A stretch of DNA of 64,000 nt from Pseudomonadota bacterium (GCA_021808195.1 JAKBCE010000007.1:62001-126000), one strand, 5' to 3'; shown: positions 44,789 to 54,914, numbered from the stretch's first letter. The notes: a model not told the origin generated them from the letters alone. Program-made: numbers and translations.

Positions 44789-45439
44789 CTACTGTCCGAA
44801 GCGTTCCGCGCCGTTGTTCAGATAGGCCAGCTCTTCAGGGGTGCTCGGACGCCCGAGAGCCTCGTTGCGGTGCGGGAAGCGCCCGAAGCGCTGGATGATG
44901 GCGTGGTGTCGCTCGGCGGACGCCTGCGCGGTGATGAAAAATGGCCGCAGATCGCTCGGTGCCTCCTCGAGTAACCGGCGATAGGCGGCGACGGACTCCT
45001 CCTGCACATCGAGCCGTTCGGCATGCTGCAGCGGCATGCACAGAAACACCCGCTCCAGGGGCGAGAGGGCAGCATCGGCCGCCGCCTGAATCCCGGAGAG
45101 CGCCAGGGCGAGCGCCTGCTCGTCGGTGGCGAAGGCGCGGGCGGTTCCCCGGAAGGCGTTGCGCGGCAACTGATCGAGCAACAGGATCAGTGCGAGGCGC
45201 CGGTGTGGACTCGATGCCCAGGCGTCGAGGACGCCCTCGGCTGCGCGGCCCATCAGGTCAGCGAAGCGCACACGGATCAACTCGTCGGTCGCGGCGAGCT
45301 CCTGCACACTCGCGCTCGCGCCGAACCACAGCCGCTCACGCTCGCGCAGGGTGTGCAGGCCGAGCGGTGCCCGGCCGAACCAGAACCGATTGACTGCGTG
45401 CGCCTCGTCCCGTGAAACGGCTCCGCGCAGCGCGCTCAT
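44789..45439 (-). CDS. DUF924 family protein
   Basis: 216 residues, all-helical. Hallmarks: NRFWFGRAPLG, WASSPHRRLALILLLDQLPR, NAFRGTARAFATDEQAL, LERVFLCMPLQHAERLDVQE and the end HRNEALGRPSTPEELAYL. The fold is TPR-like; no enzymatic activity is established. Start 6 bp behind the stop of the next upstream gene, so the two are probably co-transcribed. Confidence 0.9.
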   Translation of the reverse strand: MSALRGAVSRDEAHAVNRFWFGRAPLGLHTLRERERLWFGASASVQELAATDELIRVRFADLMGRAAEGVLDAWASSPHRRLALILLLDQLPRNAFRGTARAFATDEQALALALSGIQAAADAALSPLERVFLCMPLQHAERLDVQEESVAAYRRLLEEAPSDLRPFFITAQASAERHHAIIQRFGRFPHRNEALGRPSTPEELAYLNNGAERFGQ

Positions 45440-45445
45440 GGCCGA

Positions 45446-45826
45446 TTACTCGCACAGACTCTCGAGGTATCCCTGGGCGACCGGCGAGAGCCGCTTGCGC
45501 GCCAGCGCGCGCGCCTTGGGCGCATCGACAATGTATTCGAGCGGGCCGGAAACGAGCATTTGCCGGATACCGGGATGTCGTGCCGAGACGCGCGCCATCT
45601 TATTGAGCACGGTGAACCCACGGTAGATTTTCTGACGGGGCGCGCGATTCTGTTCAATGGTGCGGGCCAGGTACTGCCCGAATCGCGCATAGAGAAAATA
45701 ATCATCGTCGCCGACCTGAAAACGGGCCTCGGCGAAGAAGTCGGGAAAATTCTTTTCCAGATACGAATTGACGCTGCACAGAGCAGGCCGGGGATCGCAT
45801 TCGCGCGACGCAATGGGCTGCTTCAT
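45446..45826 (-). CDS. Hypothetical protein upstream of DUF924
   Basis: 126 residues from ATG 45826 (AGGAGG 13 bases upstream). No signal peptide. Sequence features: VNSYLEKNFPDFFAEARFQV, DDYFLYARFGQYLARTIEQN, KIYRGFTVLNKMARVSARHP, LVSGPLEYIVDAP, and a basic helix at the end. It resembles small alpha/beta proteins of unknown function found singly in proteobacteria; I cannot name a family. Confidence 0.62.
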   Translation of the reverse strand: MKQPIASRECDPRPALCSVNSYLEKNFPDFFAEARFQVGDDDYFLYARFGQYLARTIEQNRAPRQKIYRGFTVLNKMARVSARHPGIRQMLVSGPLEYIVDAPKARALARKRLSPVAQGYLESLCE

Positions 45827-45990
45827 CTTGCTCGCCACACCTCCTGGGGGTCCGGACCGCCATCGCTGGGCGTCGCAGGCGGCACCACACCCCGCGACGC
45901 GGCGCGAATGGTGCGCGAGAAGCTCGGCCGATGCAAGCGGAATGACACTTCTTCCCCCCGCTCGAGCGCGGCGCGGGTAGTGGCTCACTA

Positions 45991-47166
45991 TCAGCCTCCG
46001 CGGTGAGTGTGATGGCGCCGCCACGCGTGGCTCAGCAGCTGCGCGGCGAGAGCGACCGCCACGAGCAGCGCAAGCGCGCTCGTGGCCAGTGTCAGGTTCA
46101 ACATCTGCTCGAGTGTCCTGTCGCGCAGGCGTGCCCAGCGATTGGAGGTCTGCGTGATCTTCAGGTGCGCGATCACGCCGCGACCCCCGGCACCGCGGAT
46201 TGGGGCGTCGGCGCTGATGTGGGTCGGGTCGTCGGGCCCGATCAGGCGGCGGAACAGCCGGGCCAGCAGCCCTGGCTGCTGCGCCGGAATGGCCGGTACG
46301 TGCGGGCTATCGGCCCGTGCCAGTACCGCGCCGGAGGGCGTCGTGACGGCCACGCGCAGACCGGGGCGCAGCAGCCGGTGCAGATAGGCGGGCAGCGCCG
46401 CCGAGGCGAGGATCAGGCCACCGCGCGGCTGCAGGGGAGTGTGACTCAGCATGCCGTAGCGGACGGGCGGTTGACCGAGTCCGTTGCGATCGTCGACCAG
46501 GATTCCGAATGGACCCCCGAGCATCGAGAGCGGCAGCGACATCTCGACGTCATACCCGCCGGAGTGCGGTTGTAACGCGCCGATGATGCGCGGGTCCATG
46601 ACGGCGCGCCGCCGGCCGTATTCGCCCCGGACAATCCGGTGTGCCACGACGGGTCCGGCGCCGGTGAGCGCCAGGAACTCCGCGTGCAGATGTCCCTGCA
46701 CGCCGCGAAAGCCGATCCAGATGCGATCCCCGATGCCGCTGCGGCGCAGCGGATCGCCGAGCGGAGCATCGAAAACCAGGTGCGGATCGGCGACCCGCAG
46801 CAAGACATATAGGACCCTGCCATACACGCCGCAGAGGATGGCGAAATGATGTGGGCCGCTGCCGAAGCGATGCCAGAGGCGGCTGCTGCGCGGCCAGCCG
46901 TCGGCGTAGCCTTCGACAGAGACCGGCGCGGGGAGCAGAACCGGAATCAGGTCGTAGCGGCCGGCGTTCGGACCGAGCGAGGGGTATCGGTAGATGAGAT
47001 GCAGACGGCCTTCGAGCGAGGCCGCGAGCGTGCCGGCGAGCGAACGCAGATCCTCCCGTTCGCTCTGGCGCAGTGCGGATTCCATCTGGCGTGCATAGCG
47101 CACCCCATCCCAGGGCAGCACCAGGCTCACCAGGATCAGCAGCAGCAGCTTCAGCCAAGGTCGCAT
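45991..47166 (-). CDS. Membrane sensor-like protein lacking an output domain
   Basis: 391 residues: helix one (LLLLILVSLVLPW, then YARQMESALRQSEREDL), a periplasmic region of about 320 residues with a double-sensor look (WIGFRGVQGHLHAEFLALTG, VAVTTPSGAVLARADSPHVP), and helix two (LTLATSALALLVAVALAAQ), followed by only about 13 residues. The layout and the start motif LPWDGVRYARQMESALR are those of the input half of certain proteobacterial histidine kinases, where HAMP, HisKA and ATPase parts would follow. None is present in any frame in the next 160 bases. It is either a truncated kinase or a stand-alone sensor that signals to an unseen partner. Confidence 0.65.
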   Translation of the reverse strand: MRPWLKLLLLILVSLVLPWDGVRYARQMESALRQSEREDLRSLAGTLAASLEGRLHLIYRYPSLGPNAGRYDLIPVLLPAPVSVEGYADGWPRSSRLWHRFGSGPHHFAILCGVYGRVLYVLLRVADPHLVFDAPLGDPLRRSGIGDRIWIGFRGVQGHLHAEFLALTGAGPVVAHRIVRGEYGRRRAVMDPRIIGALQPHSGGYDVEMSLPLSMLGGPFGILVDDRNGLGQPPVRYGMLSHTPLQPRGGLILASAALPAYLHRLLRPGLRVAVTTPSGAVLARADSPHVPAIPAQQPGLLARLFRRLIGPDDPTHISADAPIRGAGGRGVIAHLKITQTSNRWARLRDRTLEQMLNLTLATSALALLVAVALAAQLLSHAWRRHHTHRGG

Positions 47167-47242
47167 CAGATCGTTTAAGCCACAATTCAGGTGGGGCGCT
47201 TATAGTGCAACCACCGCTTCACGGGAATACACCAGCCAACAA

Positions 47243-48541
47243 ATGAAGATACCCGAGATCCTGAACGTCGAGACCGTCCACCAGCCGGGCAGCCTGGCGA
47301 GCGTCCTGCAGGTGATTGCCGAGGCAGGTCTGACCATTCAGCACCTGAGCGCCGTGCGGCGCGTGCAGGGCCGCACGCTTTGGGAAATCACCCTGGAGAT
47401 GGATGAGCAGGCCAATCACGATCTGTACCAGCGTATCGATCAGCTGCCCAATGCCCGCTTCATCGGCAAATCGGACCGCGTCTTCAATCGCCACCGCGGC
47501 GGCAAGATTCGCATGGTCGCAAGCCTGCCCATCAACACGCTGCAGACGCTGCGCGATGTGTATACCCCAGGGGTCGCGCGGGTATGCCTGGCGATCAGGC
47601 AGGACCCGCAGCTCGCGCACGACTATACCGCCATCGACAGCACCGTGGCGGTCATCACCAATGGCACCGCGATCCTCGGACTCGGTAACATTGGCCCGCT
47701 CGCGGGTCTGCCGGTGATGGAGGGCAAGGCGGCGCTGTTCGCGGACCTCGTCGGGCTGTCGGGCGTGCCGATCCTGCTCGAGCAGACCGGCGTCGAGCAG
47801 GTCGTGGAGCTCATTGCCGGCATTCATCTGTCCTTCGGCGCCATTCAGCTCGAGGACTTCGCCGCACCCGAGTGTTTCGAGATCGAGACGCGGTTGCGCG
47901 AGCGGCTGCGCAAGCCGGTACTGCACGACGATCAGCACGGCACGGCGGTCGTGGCGCTCGCCGCGCTGATCAACTCGGCGCGGCGCGCCCAACGCAGCCT
48001 TCCGCAGAGCACCGTCGGACAGATCGGGCTCGGGGCGGCGGGCACGGGTATCGTGCGCCTGCTGCGTGCCTACGGCGTCAATCACGTGCTGGGTGCGGAC
48101 CGAAATCCCGCTGCGATCGCGCGCATCGAGGCGCTCGGCGCCGAGGGGACGAGCCTCGAGGAGATCATGCGTCGCGCCGACATCGTGGTCGCGACCACCG
48201 GGGTCAAGGGCCTCATCCGGCCGGAATGGGTCCGGCCCGGTCAGGTCATTTTGGCGCTCTCGAATCCCGACCCCGAGATCGAGCCGCACGTGGCGCGTGA
48301 GCACGGTGCCGCATTCGCCGCTGACGGCAAAGGCATCAACAACGTGCTGGCGTTCCCCGGGCTGTTCAAGGGTGCGCTGGCCGCCAAGGCCACTCAGTTC
48401 ACGGACGCGATGCTCATGGCCGCGGCACAGACGCTGGCGGAACTCGCGCCGCTCGCACAGGAAGACGCGCTCGTGCCAGACCCGCTCGATAAGACCGTGC
48501 ACGAGCGGGTGGCCGCCGCGGTGCAGGCGGCCTGCCGCTAG
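47243..48541 (+). CDS. Malic enzyme with N-terminal ACT domain
   Basis: 432 residues. Residues 1-75 form an ACT-like regulatory domain (HQPGSLASVLQVIAEAGLTI). The rest is a compact malic enzyme: VYTPGVARVCLAI, NGTAILGLGNIGPLAGLPVM, EGKAALFADLVGLSGVPILL, FEIETRLRERL, LHDDQHGTAVV, and the NAD(P)-binding IGLGAAGTGIVRLLRAYG. It converts malate to pyruvate and CO2 with reduction of NAD(P). The ACT domain suggests allosteric control by a small ligand, perhaps an amino acid. Unlike MaeB it has no phosphotransacetylase-like C-terminal domain. Divergent from the sensor-like gene. Confidence 0.9.
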   Translation: MKIPEILNVETVHQPGSLASVLQVIAEAGLTIQHLSAVRRVQGRTLWEITLEMDEQANHDLYQRIDQLPNARFIGKSDRVFNRHRGGKIRMVASLPINTLQTLRDVYTPGVARVCLAIRQDPQLAHDYTAIDSTVAVITNGTAILGLGNIGPLAGLPVMEGKAALFADLVGLSGVPILLEQTGVEQVVELIAGIHLSFGAIQLEDFAAPECFEIETRLRERLRKPVLHDDQHGTAVVALAALINSARRAQRSLPQSTVGQIGLGAAGTGIVRLLRAYGVNHVLGADRNPAAIARIEALGAEGTSLEEIMRRADIVVATTGVKGLIRPEWVRPGQVILALSNPDPEIEPHVAREHGAAFAADGKGINNVLAFPGLFKGALAAKATQFTDAMLMAAAQTLAELAPLAQEDALVPDPLDKTVHERVAAAVQAACR

Positions 48542-48565
48542 GCGCAGGCCGCACAGGCGCGGATC

Positions 48566-49450
48566 TCAGGCCGTTACGGGCTCCGGGGCCATCAGTGTGC
48601 GCAGCTTACCGAGCGCATTGGCTTCGATCTGGCGGATCCGCTCGGCCGACACACCGTACTGTCCGGCCAGCTCGTGCAGCGTCGCCTTGTCTTCGCGCAT
48701 CCAGCGACGCTCGAGGATGTCGCGGCTGCGCTCATCGAGCCGATCCAGGGCGCTGCGCAGGCGGACTGCGGAGTCGCTTTCCCATTCGGACTCCTCAACC
48801 TGGGCAGCCGGGTCGGCATCCGGAGCCGGCAGATACGCGGCGGGGCTGTAAGTCTCTTCCTCATCCGCATCCGGTGCCGGATCAAAAGCGAGGTCGTGCG
48901 CTGCCAGACGCTTTTCCATCTCCGTCACTTCGCCCGGCGTGACGCCCAGATCGCGCGCCACCGCAGCGGTTTCCTCAGCCGTCAGCCAGGTCAGGTTCTT
49001 CTTCATTCGCCGCAGGTTGAAGAAGAGCTTGCGCTGTGCCTTGGTGGTGGCGATCTTGACCAGCCGCCAATTGCGCAGCACGTACTCGTGAATCTCAGCG
49101 CGGATCCAGTGTACCGCGAAGGACACCATGCGCACGTTCAACGCCGGATCGAAGCGCTTGACGGCTTTCATCAGGCCCACGTTGCCCTCCTGGATCAGAT
49201 CCCCGAAAGGCAGTCCGTAACCGCGGTAGCCGCGCGCGATGTGCACGACGAAGCGCAGATGGGCAAGCACCAGCTGGCGGGCCGCCTCCAGGTCACCCTC
49301 GTCGCGGAACCGCACAGCGAGAGCGTGCTCGGCTTCGCGGTCAAGGACAGGGATACGGCTCACCCGGTCGACGTAGGCATCGACGCTGCCGATGGGTCCG
49401 GCAAGCGAGAACTCGCACGGCCGGGCAACCAATGCAGTCGCAGTACTCAT
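48566..49450 (-). CDS. rpoH: RNA polymerase heat-shock sigma factor (sigma-32)
   Basis: 294 residues: region 2 (LIQEGNVGLMKAVKRFDPA, WIRAEIHEYVLRNWRLVKIA), the RpoH box KAQRKLFFNLRRMKK that distinguishes sigma-32 from other sigma factors, region 3 (LGVTPGEVTEMEKRL) and region 4.2 (LHELAGQYGVSAERIRQIEA). It directs transcription of chaperones and proteases on heat stress. Start ATG 49450 with GGGAG seven bases upstream. A perfect CIRCE operator sits 30 bp upstream. In many gammaproteobacteria rpoH follows ftsX; here it is 2.9 kb away from ftsYEX on the other strand. Confidence 0.96.
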   Translation of the reverse strand: MSTATALVARPCEFSLAGPIGSVDAYVDRVSRIPVLDREAEHALAVRFRDEGDLEAARQLVLAHLRFVVHIARGYRGYGLPFGDLIQEGNVGLMKAVKRFDPALNVRMVSFAVHWIRAEIHEYVLRNWRLVKIATTKAQRKLFFNLRRMKKNLTWLTAEETAAVARDLGVTPGEVTEMEKRLAAHDLAFDPAPDADEEETYSPAAYLPAPDADPAAQVEESEWESDSAVRLRSALDRLDERSRDILERRWMREDKATLHELAGQYGVSAERIRQIEANALGKLRTLMAPEPVTA

Positions 49451-49479
49451 GGAGGCTCCCATAACGCTTTAGTGCAATT

Positions 49480-49506
49480 TTAGCACTCGGGTAATTTGAG
49501 TGCTAA
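49480..49506. promoter_or_regulatory. CIRCE operator (HrcA binding site) upstream of rpoH
   Basis: TTAGCACTC-N9-GAGTGCTAA, identical to the CIRCE consensus in both arms and spacer length. Known biology: HrcA represses CIRCE promoters (dnaK, groESL) and is released on heat shock. On the minus strand TTAGCA and TAAAAT (18-bp spacer) could be the rpoH core promoter, with the operator lying across it. The site also lies 195 bp upstream of the divergent cytochrome b561 gene. Confidence 0.9.
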
Positions 49507-49700
49507 TCCGGCCCCGGGGTTCCCATCTGATACCGACCTTTTATTTAACTGTCACGTTCATGCTTAAGGAACTTTTTGCGCTCGACCTCGGCCCAAAGCC
49601 CGCCAATTTCATCATTCGTTCAAAATTACCGGCTATTGTGAGCGCAGCGCTTGTTTGGCCCTGTAGTTCCGCTGCTTCCGCAACCAGAAGGGGATCCCAC

Positions 49701-50258
49701 TTGGCTTCCACGGCAACGACCGCGACCCGCGAGCTGAAATACGACGGCTTCAGCATTTTTCTGCACTGGCTGACTGCCCTGCTGGTCGCCACGCTCTGGC
49801 TGCTCGGGCAGTCGCTCAGTTTCTTCCCGAAGGGCTCCCCCCGGCTGTCCGCACTCGGAGTGCACATGCTGCTCGGTATGCTCGTCGGTGCGGTCATACT
49901 GGTGCGCATCGTGTGGCGCTCCTCGGGCGGGCGTCACCTGCCCGCCGCGGACGAGGGACTGCTGAACCTCATCGCCAAGGGTGCGCATTACGGGCTCTAT
50001 CTGCTGCTCGTGCTCACCGTGGGATTCGGAGTGGCGCGTGCCTGGGTGCACGGCGTTCCGGTGTTCGACTGGTTCAAATTCCAGCGGCCAGGTTTCGCGA
50101 CCCCCTCGGTCATCCACACCATCAGCGAGCTGCACAGTGACTTGGCGGACATCCTGGTGATCGTCGCCGGACTGCACGCCGCTGCGGCTCTGATGCACCA
50201 CTATGTGATGCGCGACTCGGTGCTGCGGCGCATGCTGCCGCGCAAACGGGCGGGTTAA
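49701..50258 (+). CDS. Cytochrome b561 family protein
   Basis: 185 residues, four helices with heme-ligand His in the expected places (FLHWLTALLVATLWLLG, LGVHMLLGMLVGAVILV, GAHYGLYLLLVLTV, then ELHSDLADILVIVAGLHAAA and LMHHYVMRDSVLRRML). Such di-heme b-type proteins carry electrons across the inner membrane, often to or from quinone. The true start is TTG 49701 with AAGGGG seven bases upstream; the open frame continues back to 49500 over the CIRCE area but lacks family sequence there. The 190 bases between operator and start hold no other gene. Confidence 0.88.
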   Translation: MASTATTATRELKYDGFSIFLHWLTALLVATLWLLGQSLSFFPKGSPRLSALGVHMLLGMLVGAVILVRIVWRSSGGRHLPAADEGLLNLIAKGAHYGLYLLLVLTVGFGVARAWVHGVPVFDWFKFQRPGFATPSVIHTISELHSDLADILVIVAGLHAAAALMHHYVMRDSVLRRMLPRKRAG

Positions 50259-50342
50259 GGCTCGCGCTTGCCGGGAGCCGCTACGGCGGGCCAGGCGGGC
50301 TGCATCATTCCGTGGTTCACGTTCACCGGGATCGGTGCAGGC

Positions 50343-51158
50343 ATGCCGGAACTTCCTGAGGTCGAAACCACCCGGCGCGGTATCGAGCCGCACGTCACCG
50401 GTCGGACGATCACGGCGCTGCAGGTGTATGAGCGGCGGTTACGCTGGCCGGTCGCGCGCGAGCTGCCGGGGCTGCTGGCCGGCCAACGCATCACCGGTGC
50501 TGGGCGGAGGGCCAAATACCTGCTCATCGGGCTCGAAGGCGGGACGTTGATCGTGCATCTCGGCATGTCCGGGTCATTGCGCGTCCTCGATGCCGGCGTC
50601 CCCCGGCTGCCCCATGATCAGTACGACCTGCGGCTCGATTCCGGTCGGGTCCTGCGTTTCAACGATCCGCGCCGCTTCGGCAGTCTGCACTACACAGATA
50701 CGGACCCCGCGCAGCACCGATTGCTGCGCGATCTGGCGCCTGAGCCGTTCGATGCCGCATTCAATGCCGAGTATCTCTGGCAAATCAGCCGCGGGCGGCG
50801 GCTCGCCGTCAAGCAGCTGCTCATGAATAGCCACCTGGTGGTGGGCGTCGGCAACATCTACGCCAACGAGGCGCTGTTCCGGGCGCGGATTCGGCCGGGT
50901 CGCCAGGCTCGCCGCCTCAAGCGCGCCGAGACAGCACGCCTGGTCAGCGCGGTGCGTGCGGTGTTGTCGCAAGCAATACGCGTCGGCGGAACGACCCTGC
51001 GTGATTATGTGGGTGCGGATGGCTCGCCGGGCTATTTCCGCCAAAAACTCTATGTCTATGAGCGTGCCGGCCAATCCTGCCGGGTCTGCGCGACGCCGAT
51101 CCGCCATCGCGTCCAGCAGGCTCGTTCGAGCTACTACTGTCCGGTGTGTCAGCGCTGA
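50343..51158 (+). CDS. mutM: Formamidopyrimidine-DNA glycosylase
   Basis: 271 residues; begins MPELPEVETTRRGIEPHVTG with the catalytic Pro2 and Glu3, then the helix-two-turn-helix NSHLVVGVGNIYANEALF and the C-terminal zinc finger (CRVCATPI ... YYCPVCQR). Removes 8-oxoguanine and formamidopyrimidines from DNA. The frame is open to 50268, but the enzyme needs Pro at position 2, which fixes the start at 50343. Convergent with coaD, 4 bp apart. Confidence 0.96.
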   Translation: MPELPEVETTRRGIEPHVTGRTITALQVYERRLRWPVARELPGLLAGQRITGAGRRAKYLLIGLEGGTLIVHLGMSGSLRVLDAGVPRLPHDQYDLRLDSGRVLRFNDPRRFGSLHYTDTDPAQHRLLRDLAPEPFDAAFNAEYLWQISRGRRLAVKQLLMNSHLVVGVGNIYANEALFRARIRPGRQARRLKRAETARLVSAVRAVLSQAIRVGGTTLRDYVGADGSPGYFRQKLYVYERAGQSCRVCATPIRHRVQQARSSYYCPVCQR

Positions 51159-51162
51159 GCGC

Positions 51163-52208
<1,046 letters not shown>

Positions 52209-52307
52209 TCGCGCGGCTGCGCCGCGCCGGTGTGTCGAGGACGGACTGCTCACGCGCTGTCTTTCGAACCTGCGGACCGGGCCGCTACGATACACTAGCC
52301 CGCACCC

Positions 52308-53294
52308 ATGTTCGGACGTGATACTCAAGAAGCGCCGTCCGGCGGCGCACAACGTCAGGGCTTTCTGAAGCGCCTGGCGCAGCGACTTGGTCGCAGTACG
52401 CTCTCGTTCGACCTTTTCAATGTGTTCCGCGGCCGTAAGATCGACGCCGAGCTGCTCGAGGAGCTCGAGACCCGGCTGCTCACCGCTGATGTGGGCGTCG
52501 AGGCAACCGAATTCATCCTCGCTGGCTTGAACAAGCGTTTGGCGCGCAAGGAGCTCGCTGACGTCGAGGCGCTGATCGGGGCGCTCCGCGCGGCGGTGGA
52601 GGAAATTCTCAAGCCCTGTGCCCTGCCGCTGCGTATCGATGCCGACCGCAAGCCCTTTACCATTCTGGTGGTCGGTGTAAACGGTTCGGGCAAGACCACG
52701 ACCATCGGCAAGCTGGCGCGCCGCTTCACCGACGAGGGCCGCAGCGTCATGCTGGCTGCCGGCGACACGTTTCGGGCTGCGGCCATCGAGCAGCTGTCGA
52801 TCTGGGCCGAGCGCACCGGTTCGAGCTGCATTGCGCAGCACGCGGGTGCGGACCCTGCCGCGGTGGCGTTCGATGCACTGCAGGCCGCGCGCGCGCGCCA
52901 TACCGATGTCCTGATCGCCGATACCGCCGGCCGGCTACACAGCCAGTCGCACTTGATGGAGGAGCTGAAGAAGGTCAAGCGCGTCCTGCAGCGCGGTGAT
53001 CCACTCGCGCCGCACGAGGTGTTGCTCGTGCTCGATGCCAATCAGGGCCAGAACGCCCTTGCGCAGGCCGTGCAGTTTCACCAGGCAGTCGGCGTGAGCG
53101 GTCTGGTGATCACCAAGCTCGATGGTACTGCCAAGGGCGGGATCGTGATCGCCATCGCGCGTCGTCTGGGATTGCCCATCCGCTTCATCGGTATCGGTGA
53201 GCAGCCCGGCGATTTTGGCGAATTTGACGCCCACGCATTCGCTACGGCGTTGGTCGAGGGGGCCGGCGTGACTGCGCCGCAGAGGCCCGCATGA
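52308..53294 (+). CDS. ftsY: Signal recognition particle receptor FtsY
   Basis: 328 residues. A short A region is followed by the NG domain: ALNKR-like N helices (ELETRLLTADVGVEATEFIL), G1 LVVGVNGSGKTTTIGKLA, AGDTFRAAAIEQL, DTAGRLHSQSHLMEEL and TKLDGTAKGGIVIAIA. Docks SRP-ribosome complexes at the membrane. The acidic A domain of enterobacterial FtsY is almost absent, as in many other proteobacteria. Overlaps ftsE by ATGA. Confidence 0.95.
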   Translation: MFGRDTQEAPSGGAQRQGFLKRLAQRLGRSTLSFDLFNVFRGRKIDAELLEELETRLLTADVGVEATEFILAGLNKRLARKELADVEALIGALRAAVEEILKPCALPLRIDADRKPFTILVVGVNGSGKTTTIGKLARRFTDEGRSVMLAAGDTFRAAAIEQLSIWAERTGSSCIAQHAGADPAAVAFDALQAARARHTDVLIADTAGRLHSQSHLMEELKKVKRVLQRGDPLAPHEVLLVLDANQGQNALAQAVQFHQAVGVSGLVITKLDGTAKGGIVIAIARRLGLPIRFIGIGEQPGDFGEFDAHAFATALVEGAGVTAPQRPA

Positions 53295-53983
53295 TCCTGC
53301 TCGAGCGCGTCAGCAAACGCTATCCGAACGGACGCGAAGCGCTGACCAACGTCAGTTTCTTCGTTGATCGTGGTGAACTGGTGTTTCTCACCGGACGGTC
53401 CGGCGCAGGCAAGAGTACGCTGTTGAAGCTGATTGCGTTGCTGGAGCGTCCGACGCGCGGCAACGTGACAGTGAATGGACGCAGCACCGCAACACTCAAG
53501 GCGCGGCATATTCCGGCTTTCCGTCGGCAGATCGGCGTGGTCTTCCAGGATCACAAGCTGCTCGCGGATCGCCCCGTGTTTGATAACGTCGCGCTGCCGC
53601 TCGTCGTGGCCGGGGCACCGCTTGCGGAAGTAGACAAGCGGGTGCGCGCCGCACTGGATCAGGTGGGTTTGCTGGGTAAGGAGCGGATGCTACCGATGGA
53701 GCTGTCGGTCGGCGAGCAGCAGCGCGTGGGCATCGCAAGGGCGATTGTGGCCAAGCCACCGCTGATCGTGGCCGATGAGCCGACCGGCAACCTGGATCCG
53801 GATCTGGCGCTGGAGGTCATGAGGTTGTTCAAGCGCTTCAGCGATGTTGGCGTGACCGTGCTGGTGGCGACACACGACCTGCATATCGTGCGCGAGTTCG
53901 GCGGCCGTGAGCTGACGCTCTCGAGCGGTCAGCTCGCGGGCGGTGCGCCCGATCCGCTGCCCTCTCTGGTGGCGAGCCGCTGA
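53291..53983 (+). CDS. ftsE: Cell division ATP-binding protein FtsE
   Basis: 230 residues: Walker A LTGRSGAGKSTLLKLI, Q-loop VVFQDHKLLADRPVFDNVA, signature LSVGEQQRVGIARAI, Walker B LIVADEPTGNLDPDLAL, H-loop ATHDLHIV. With FtsX it forms the ABC-type complex that activates septal peptidoglycan hydrolases. Confidence 0.95.
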   Translation: MILLERVSKRYPNGREALTNVSFFVDRGELVFLTGRSGAGKSTLLKLIALLERPTRGNVTVNGRSTATLKARHIPAFRRQIGVVFQDHKLLADRPVFDNVALPLVVAGAPLAEVDKRVRAALDQVGLLGKERMLPMELSVGEQQRVGIARAIVAKPPLIVADEPTGNLDPDLALEVMRLFKRFSDVGVTVLVATHDLHIVREFGGRELTLSSGQLAGGAPDPLPSLVASR

Positions 53984-53990
53984 ACCCGCC

Positions 53991-54914
53991 ATGACGCCCG
54001 GCACAGTCGTGACCCGCCACGTTCAGGCGCTGCTTGGCGCGCTGGGACGGCTGGCGCGGGCGCCGCTCGCTACGGGCTTGACACTGCTGGTCATCGGGCT
54101 TGCGCTGGCGCTGCCGGCGGCGCTCGGTCTGCTGGTGCGCAACGCGCAATCGGCTACGGGGGGGGTGGGGCGGGCCGTCGACATGTCCGTCTACCTCAAG
54201 CACGGCGTGTCACTCTCGCGTGCCCAAGAGCTTGCGGTCGATGCACGCGCTGTGCCGGGCGTCGCCACGGTGAGCGTCATTTCGGCTGCTGAGGGACTGC
54301 GGCAGTTTCGTCAGTATTCAGGCTTTGGCGCGGCGCTCGATGCATTGCAGACCAATCCGCTGCCGAACGTGCTCCGGATCGTGCCGCGTGCGAGCGCGAG
54401 CGGTGTGGCTTCCCTCGAGGCATTGCGGCGGACCTTTGCGCGATGGCCGGAGGTGGACATGGTGCAGCTCGATGCTCAATGGGTGCTGCGTTTCAATGCC
54501 ATTCTGGCGGTCGTGCGCCGCCTGGTCGGCATCGCGGCCGTGCTATTCGGCGCGGGCGTGCTCGCCGTGATCGGTAACACCATCCGCCTGGAAATTCTGA
54601 ATCGGCACGCCGAAATTGAGGTGACCAAGCTGGTCGGCGGTTCAAATGCATTTGTGCGCCGCCCGTTCCTCTACACTGGCATGTTGTACGGCTTGGGTGG
54701 CGCGCTGCTCGCCTGGCTCGTCCTGGAAGGGGCAGTGCTCGGGCTGAGGGCTCCGGTGGAGCACTTGGCGCACCTTTACGGCAGCGGCTTCGAGCTGACC
54801 GGGCTCGCGGGACGGGAACTGCTCGCCTTGTTCGGTGGCGGGATGTGCCTGGGCTGGCTCGGCGCGTGGATTTCCTCGCACCGCCACCTGCGTGACATAG
54901 AGCCGCGGGCGTAA
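53991..54914 (+). CDS. ftsX: Cell division protein FtsX
   Basis: 307 residues, four helices: one near the start (LATGLTLLVIGLALALPAAL), a periplasmic domain (VDMSVYLKHGVSLSRAQELA), and three C-terminal ones with GNTIRLEILNRHAEIEVTKL, the family signature between helices two and three. Start ATG 53991, 7 bp after ftsE; the earlier in-frame ATG at 53943 lies inside ftsE. Confidence 0.94.
   Translation: MTPGTVVTRHVQALLGALGRLARAPLATGLTLLVIGLALALPAALGLLVRNAQSATGGVGRAVDMSVYLKHGVSLSRAQELAVDARAVPGVATVSVISAAEGLRQFRQYSGFGAALDALQTNPLPNVLRIVPRASASGVASLEALRRTFARWPEVDMVQLDAQWVLRFNAILAVVRRLVGIAAVLFGAGVLAVIGNTIRLEILNRHAEIEVTKLVGGSNAFVRRPFLYTGMLYGLGGALLAWLVLEGAVLGLRAPVEHLAHLYGSGFELTGLAGRELLALFGGGMCLGWLGAWISSHRHLRDIEPRA

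Noticed and set aside
52209..52901. N-terminal extension of rsmD to 419 residues
   Set aside because: It runs antisense through ftsY, has no family sequence, and RsmD starts with the RIIGG motif at 52208.
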